From NCBI GenBank assembly GCA_934647945.1, contig CAKUFK010000006.1, forward strand, positions 54,510-118,509: a stretch of DNA of 64,000 nt. The letters are read 5' to 3'. The notes beneath the pieces were generated by a model. It was not told where the DNA came from. It ran no database searches and saw nothing but the letters and a program-made list of their open reading frames with translations. Source of the stretch: an uncultured Eubacteriales bacterium. Lineage in GTDB: Bacteria > Bacillota > Clostridia > Oscillospirales > Acutalibacteraceae. A program made the position numbers and the translations under genes. This document shows, piece after piece, positions 60,017 to 64,000 of this stretch (position 1 is the first letter of the stretch; every line of letters begins with the position of its first letter).

Positions 60017-61111
60017 ATGCCAAAGCTCGGCTTCTCCATCCCTTTTTCCGGGTTTAGCTCAACCACATTCATCAACTGCCTCGCGTCGGTTTACCTGTAC
60101 CTGGAGGGTATAAGCGCGAAGGCCGGGAACGTGACATTCTGCAATGAGTGGGAGAACGGACAATGCAACGGCTGCGGGAACTGCGCTACCAAACCGCAGG
60201 CCTTGCAGGAAAAATATTTTTTCCTCTTTGATACCATGTGCGGTCACAGCTCACTGCGCTGCCGCTTCGATGGAACGCCCACCGAAATGGAAAAATTGAT
60301 CAACGACTGCGATTTTTACGACGGCGGCTCGGCGGATAACATCGGCTTTCTGTTCGGATTTACGGGTTATCATTATCGCACGGTCACGGATTCCGCCGCG
60401 TTTAGGGAGGAAATTGCCGCCTCTATCCGTATGAATACGCCCATTATCGCAAAGCTGAAAGGAAACAGCGTTCCATTTGCGGTGATAACGGGATTCGATG
60501 GGGACAAAATCCTTTGCCCCGACTTCCGGTGCGCACAGAAATCGCCCGACCCGGAGGTTACATATGCCGGTATTGATTCGCTGTATATCATTGGCGATAA
60601 GACAGAGCCGACATATACGCTCGTGGACGGGCTGAAGCGTATCGAGAGGGTGATGGACGATAATCTCCGTGAGGGCCTGTGGGACGGCTATATGAAAAAG
60701 ATCGGAACATACGGTTCCGACAGTCTGGGCGAAGACAAGCCCGAAGGACGGAAAGAACGGATGAAGCGGCTTGCTGCAACCATGTGGCACACGTTCAACT
60801 GTCATAATTTTGCCGAAGTATTCCGTATATATCTTGGAGACAGGCCGATGGCTTATGTATATGATGGCGTCGGGGATATGAAAAGGTTAGGGACGCCCGT
60901 TCTCTGTGAACCCCTCGGCACGATAAGCCAGCGCTATGGATACACGCATGATCTAGCGTGGTCGCTTATCGGGCTCGATGAATGCATCGACTGGAACGAC
61001 TGGAAATCCCATTATTACGGAGACATGCTTGAAGTTATTGTTATGAAGCTGAAAGAAAACGATGAGGCGGTTCTGGAATGCGTACGCGAAATAATCAAGG
61101 CGTTGGGGTAA
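60017..61111 (+). CDS. C39/BtrH-like protein lacking the catalytic His
   Basis: A 364-residue protein I cannot place firmly. The order of a papain-like C39/BtrH fold is suggested by an N-terminal helix with Cys (FINCLASVYLYLEG, about 18-31) and a later TPIIAKLKGNSVPFAVITGFDGDKILCPD. In that second motif active peptidases have His before the AVITG strand, and here it is Phe. A Cys-rich segment (CNEWENGQCNGCGNC, about 42-56) may bind metal. The C-terminal half (about 205-364) is helical. AGGAGGGGG precedes the ATG and a promoter lies upstream. A non-catalytic or acyl-transfer role is possible but unproven. Confidence 0.55.
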   Translation: MPKLGFSIPFSGFSSTTFINCLASVYLYLEGISAKAGNVTFCNEWENGQCNGCGNCATKPQALQEKYFFLFDTMCGHSSLRCRFDGTPTEMEKLINDCDFYDGGSADNIGFLFGFTGYHYRTVTDSAAFREEIAASIRMNTPIIAKLKGNSVPFAVITGFDGDKILCPDFRCAQKSPDPEVTYAGIDSLYIIGDKTEPTYTLVDGLKRIERVMDDNLREGLWDGYMKKIGTYGSDSLGEDKPEGRKERMKRLAATMWHTFNCHNFAEVFRIYLGDRPMAYVYDGVGDMKRLGTPVLCEPLGTISQRYGYTHDLAWSLIGLDECIDWNDWKSHYYGDMLEVIVMKLKENDEAVLECVREIIKALG

Positions 61112-61154
61112 TTCTGTCTGTATATCCGCATCATCAGGGTTCCGCCGCGATGCC

Positions 61155-61799
61155 ATGTACAGAAAAGAAGCGCCGCCCTTGGGCTGGAAGGTGAGGCTTT
61201 TGAACAGAACGATATGGGATATCGGGGAATTTATTTTTGTGGAGGACCGGCCGGAAACGGCGGACGCGATCATGGTGGTAGGCGGCTCCTATCCGGAGCT
61301 TGCCGAGACGGCCGCCGATTTGTGGAAAAAGAATTTTGCCGCGCGTATTTTTATCGGCGGCGGGTTTAGTATCAAAACGGGTAAATTTCCGGGGCCTCTC
61401 TCAAAACGGGATATGTATCAACGGAATTATGAGACCGAATACGATTTTTACAAGGATGTGCTGCTTTTGAACGGCGTGGATGGCTCCGCGATTTTAGGTG
61501 AAAACCGGTCCACCTTCACGCGCGAAAATGCGGTCTTTGCCAGGCAGGTGGCCGATGAAAACCGGCTCGGGCTCCGGAAGGCTTTACTGGTTTGCAAGGC
61601 TTTTCACGCGCGCAGAAGCCTCATGTTTTACCAGGCCGCTTTTCCGGAAACGGATTTCCTGGTCATACCGTGTGCAGTGCATGGTATAACCAAACGAAAT
61701 TGGTTTCAAACGGAATACGGGGTTCAACGGGTGCTGGGCGAGCTGGGCCGGTGCGGCAGCCAGTTTGATACGGCCGATATCAACCGTTTCCTTCGGTGA
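61155..61799 (+). CDS. YdcF/DUF218 family protein
   Basis: The 214-residue protein matches the DUF218 (YdcF/SanA/ElyC) family: ADAIMVVGGSYPEL near 36-49, ARIFIGGG near 62-69, NRSTFTRENA with the conserved Glu near 116-125, and ALLVCKAFHARRSLMFYQ near 142-159. Unlike ElyC it has no membrane segment, so it acts in the cytosol. The family is linked to envelope functions, but the reaction is not established. It starts 43 bases after the C39-like gene and may share its transcript. Confidence 0.85.
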   Translation: MYRKEAPPLGWKVRLLNRTIWDIGEFIFVEDRPETADAIMVVGGSYPELAETAADLWKKNFAARIFIGGGFSIKTGKFPGPLSKRDMYQRNYETEYDFYKDVLLLNGVDGSAILGENRSTFTRENAVFARQVADENRLGLRKALLVCKAFHARRSLMFYQAAFPETDFLVIPCAVHGITKRNWFQTEYGVQRVLGELGRCGSQFDTADINRFLR

Positions 61800-61953
61800 A
61801 TATGGCGGACGGGGTGCGTCCTTTCCATTTTTCCTGTTGTCCGTGTGCTGCTAAATACGTCTTTGCCGGGACAGGCGTGGGATCGCCTGCCCCGCTTTTT
61901 CGTAGGATGGGCGGCTGCCGTCCAAAGGGGAAAGATCACGCGGCCTGTCTTCT

Positions 61954-62547
61954 GTGTGTACACTGAAACAGGAGGTGGGGCCCATCCACGGCAGTCAGGC
62001 ATTCAGCGAGGTGACAAAGGCCTATCTGTGCCGTTTTTACAGCATCCTAGACGAGATGATCGCGAAGATGACAAAGGCGCAGCCCACAGACAGCCTGTCC
62101 CATACCTTTATTGTGCAGATGATCCCTCATCATCAGGCGGCGATTGATATGTCGTGCAACATCCTGCCATATGCGACCTTTCTTCCGCTGCAAACGATTG
62201 CAAGGAATATTATAACGGAACAAACCCAAAGCATTGAGAAAATGCAGCAGATTTTAGACAGGTGCGGTGCTTTTGTCAATTCCGAACAGGATGTGTGCCT
62301 TTATCTAAACCGGTTCCATACAATCACGGAGCGGATGTTTTCTCAAATGCAGAAGGCGTGCGCGGACAATGACATCAATGCCGACTTCATGAGGGAGATG
62401 ATCCCGCATCATGAAGGGGCCATCCGGATGGCCCGAAATGCCCTCTGCTATCCTCTCTGTCCGGAACTGTTCCCCATTTTGCAGGCCATCATCGTTTCGC
62501 AGGAAAAAGGGGTGTGTGAGATGAAGCGGCTGCTCCGGTGCATGTAG
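61954..62547 (+). CDS. Duplicated DUF305 (ferritin-like helical) protein
   Basis: Two DUF305 halves are visible, each with the motif MIPHH and a following helix: VQMIPHHQAAIDMS (about 55-68) and REMIPHHEGAIRMA (about 146-159). The His/Glu/Met sets may bind metal such as copper, but this is not shown. The start is unclear. An AGGAGG at 61970-61975 is not followed by ATG, GTG or TTG at proper spacing (the codon there is ATC). I give the longest frame, from GTG 61954, which has no ribosome-binding site. GTG 62011 is another option. Confidence 0.7.
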   Translation: MCTLKQEVGPIHGSQAFSEVTKAYLCRFYSILDEMIAKMTKAQPTDSLSHTFIVQMIPHHQAAIDMSCNILPYATFLPLQTIARNIITEQTQSIEKMQQILDRCGAFVNSEQDVCLYLNRFHTITERMFSQMQKACADNDINADFMREMIPHHEGAIRMARNALCYPLCPELFPILQAIIVSQEKGVCEMKRLLRCM

Positions 62548-62623
62548 CCGGGCGGAAGCGGCCGGCGGACGATGCCGTTCCCTTTCCATTTGAACCGCCT
62601 GAAAGAGGAATATGGCTGAATCG

Positions 62624-62664
62624 CGATACGCCGCCAGCTTCACACCAAAGCTGGCGGCGTATCG
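62624..62664. terminator. 17-bp perfect hairpin between convergent genes
   Basis: The arms 62624-62640 and 62648-62664 (core GCCGCCAGCTT/AAGCTGGCGGC) surround a 7-base loop. It probably serves both the DUF305 gene and the small minus-strand membrane gene. Confidence 0.7.
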
Positions 62665-62676
62665 TCCATCATTAGG

Positions 62677-62898
62677 CTAGCGCAGAAAGTTGAGAACAAA
62701 TACAGAGGCAAGTATCCCCGGTACGATCATCCCCACGATGATCCCTAGAGCGACTAGCCATAGAAACTTCTTCATGGGGATGTTGTTTTCTTTGCGATAA
62801 CGATAAGCGCGGACGGCGCTTATTGTTAACACAATATAGAACAGTACGATGACGGCCGGTTGTAGGATATCCAATGCGCTTATGGATAAACGAAGCAT
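62677..62898 (-). CDS. Small two-helix membrane protein
   Basis: The 73-residue product has two hydrophobic segments (ILQPAVIVLFYIVLTISAV, about 10-28; FLWLVALGIIVGMIVPGILA, about 45-64) joined by a basic loop (RAYRYRKENNIPMKK). GGGAGGGAAGGG lies just before the ATG at 62898. I do not recognise the family. Confidence 0.6.
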   Translation of the reverse strand: MLRLSISALDILQPAVIVLFYIVLTISAVRAYRYRKENNIPMKKFLWLVALGIIVGMIVPGILASVFVLNFLR

Positions 62899-63124
62899 GT
62901 CCCTTCCCTCCCGTATATGTATCGGAATTGTACAGCGCCGCAGGGCAAGTACCCGGCAGCGGAAAAACCCATCCAAATTTCAGGATACCGGAAAACCGCC
63001 CGGATGTCAATGCCCCGTTTACAGCCGGTATTGTCTGATTTACAATTTCAGAAATCCCCAGTCCGGCCTTTGCCCGTTTTTTAAAGAAGCAACCACCGGT
63101 TGCGGGGATTACAAGGCCGCTTGA

Positions 63125-63153
63125 TAGACTTTCTCTCTCCCCGGGCGTATAAT
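63125..63153 (+). promoter_or_regulatory. Promoter of truncated XRE gene
   Basis: A perfect TATAAT (63148-63153) with a weak -35 (TAGACT, 63125-63130) at 17 bases. Confidence 0.55.
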
Positions 63154-63186
63154 GAACCCGGAAAAACCATAGAGGAGGGGTTGCGT

Positions 63187-63315
63187 GTGTGCGTTGGTGA
63201 GACCATCTATCGTCTTCGCCGCGAACGAAATCTGTCGCAGGGGGATCTGGCCGACAGGCTGAATGTCTCCCGTCAGTCGGTGTCCCGCTGGGAAACGGGA
63301 GTTTCCCATAGTTAA
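63187..63315 (+). pseudogene. XRE regulator truncated by mobile-element insertion
   Basis: From GTG 63187 (AGGAGG, 8-base spacing) the sequence reads VCVGETIYRLRRERNLSQGDLADRL, then SRQSVSRWETG. That is a complete XRE helix-turn-helix. It is broken off right after WETG by VSHS and a stop, where relatives continue into a linker and C-terminal domain. The change coincides with the end of a serine-recombinase element. The promoter and start are intact, so the gene was probably active before insertion. Confidence 0.8.
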
Positions 63316-64000
63316 AGATACCACACCCAATATCACAAACTCACGCTTAAACAATATTCCTTAGTCAACCACATACAATAGCAAATACAAAAAAGCTGGA
63401 AGCAGACTTAATTTTGCTTCCAGCTTTTCTATATTATTTAGTTTTGATGAAAGTACAGTTTACAAGGGACTACACAGGGTAGGTATCTGACGGGAGGGGT
63501 TCCACCCGTCAGATTTTCCATGTGATATTCAAGCTGTCGCTTGTGGCGGCTATGGTGGTAATCATCAAATCCACCACCCGCCGCTTGTCGTCAAAGGATA
63601 CATTGTCCCATGTGTCGAGGTAGCCGGAAATCTGGCTGACCTGTTCCGGGCTAATGGCTTCCACCGTCAGTTCCGCTATCCTCGCCAGAAGTTCCTGCTT
63701 GCGCCCGTCCAGTTCTGCTATCTTCACATTCACATAGGAGAGCAGGACATTGTTTGCACCCGTCAGACTGTCCACCAGCTTTTCAATCTCGCTGTCCACA
63801 TGGGCAAGCTCCACTTGCAGGGCGGCAATTTTCGGGTTTGCCTTTGCCGCTTTCTTTCTGCCTGTCAGCGTCTTGTAGCTTGCCAGTTTCTTTATCATCT
63901 GCTGATAAACAACCGTTTCCAGCTCCGAAGTGATGATTTTCCCGCACCCGGCACAGCTTTTATTGTCCAGCCGCTTTGTGCAGCGGAGATATTGCTTTCC
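63316..64000 (-). mobile_element. End of a large-serine-recombinase integrative element
   Basis: The right edge of the window enters a mobile element whose recombinase gene reads toward the junction. The terminal 190 bases hold a terminator stem (AAAAGCTGGAAGCA, 63391-63404, with 63415-63428) and a 10-bp stem (63485-63494 with 63505-63514) spanning the recombinase stop. The junction at about 63310 disrupts an XRE gene. The other end lies beyond the window. Confidence 0.75.
63509..64000 (-). CDS. Large serine recombinase, C-terminal part
   Basis: The 163 visible residues include the zinc-ribbon Cys set (YLRCTKRL, SCAGCGK) and a long coiled coil (KIAALQVELAHVDSEIEKLV...KIAELDGRKQELLARI). The end reads VSFDDKRRVVDLMITTIAA, standard for the C-terminus of TndX/TnpX-type recombinases that excise and integrate conjugative or mobilisable transposons. 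The catalytic N-terminal domain lies past 64000. The stop codon is inside a hairpin next to the element end. Confidence 0.88.
   Translation of the reverse strand, partial: GKQYLRCTKRLDNKSCAGCGKIITSELETVVYQQMIKKLASYKTLTGRKKAAKANPKIAALQVELAHVDSEIEKLVDSLTGANNVLLSYVNVKIAELDGRKQELLARIAELTVEAISPEQVSQISGYLDTWDNVSFDDKRRVVDLMITTIAATSDSLNITWKI

Overview
The window reads as one contig from a high-GC, Gram-positive anaerobe of the Bacillota. Class Clostridia is likely and an Oscillospirales-type gut or rumen relative is my best guess, but no 16S or other marker is present to settle it. Pointers are strong Shine-Dalgarno sites before most genes, sigma-A promoters, sortase-type or lipobox anchors on secreted proteins, sugar ABC importers of the Firmicute type without their own ATPase, and a large serine recombinase at the right edge.

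Layout. 1-1732 (minus): a VWA lipoprotein and an ECF sigma/anti-sigma pair. 2109-6632 (minus): three intracellular glycosidase-like genes (GH116-like, DUF2264, GH43). 6633-6954: a divergent control region with a sigma-A promoter and a LacI-type palindrome. 6955-46163: forty kilobases, all on the plus strand, forming a glycan-use island. It holds a degenerate M24 protein, a DMT exporter and an iron ADH; three LamG-like surface proteins; an oxidoreductase, a TIM-barrel epimerase and an esterase; then sugar isomerase, split transketolase, RpiB-like isomerase and a binding lipoprotein; then a large CBM-fused binding protein, two permease pairs, an NHL-TPR-Yip1 protein and a DUF5696 protein; then LacI, GH2 and GH43; then four tandem BNR-propeller lipoproteins. 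46254-52502 (minus): a frameshifted epimerase with a 2-hydroxyacid dehydrogenase, a membrane lipase, and a DcuC/nucleoside hydrolase/GNAT operon.

52947-64000 is accessory. It has an HdeD-like membrane protein, a tRNA-Leu(UAA) split by a group I intron, and two tandem islands that each repeat the tRNA 3' end and carry CopG and XRE regulators. One of these islands has AT-rich cargo. An orphan toxin with tandem immunity-like genes follows, then a C39-like protein, YdcF, a DUF305 protein, and an XRE gene cut by the end of a serine-recombinase element.

Working model. Lipoproteins and surface proteins (BNR propellers, LamG proteins, GH43, esterase, DUF5696) process a plant-type glycan outside the cell. 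The ABC systems import oligosaccharides, and the cytosolic GH2, GH43, GH116-like and DUF2264 enzymes finish them. The most distinctive piece is a kinase-free sugar route: isomerase, two-subunit transketolase, an RpiB homologue that has lost residues used for phosphosugars, and possibly the iron ADH and DMT exporter. It resembles transketolase-dependent sulfoglycolysis or an equivalent route for a 6-deoxy sugar. The second distinctive piece is the ABC/Yip1/DUF5696 cluster, for which I know no described function.
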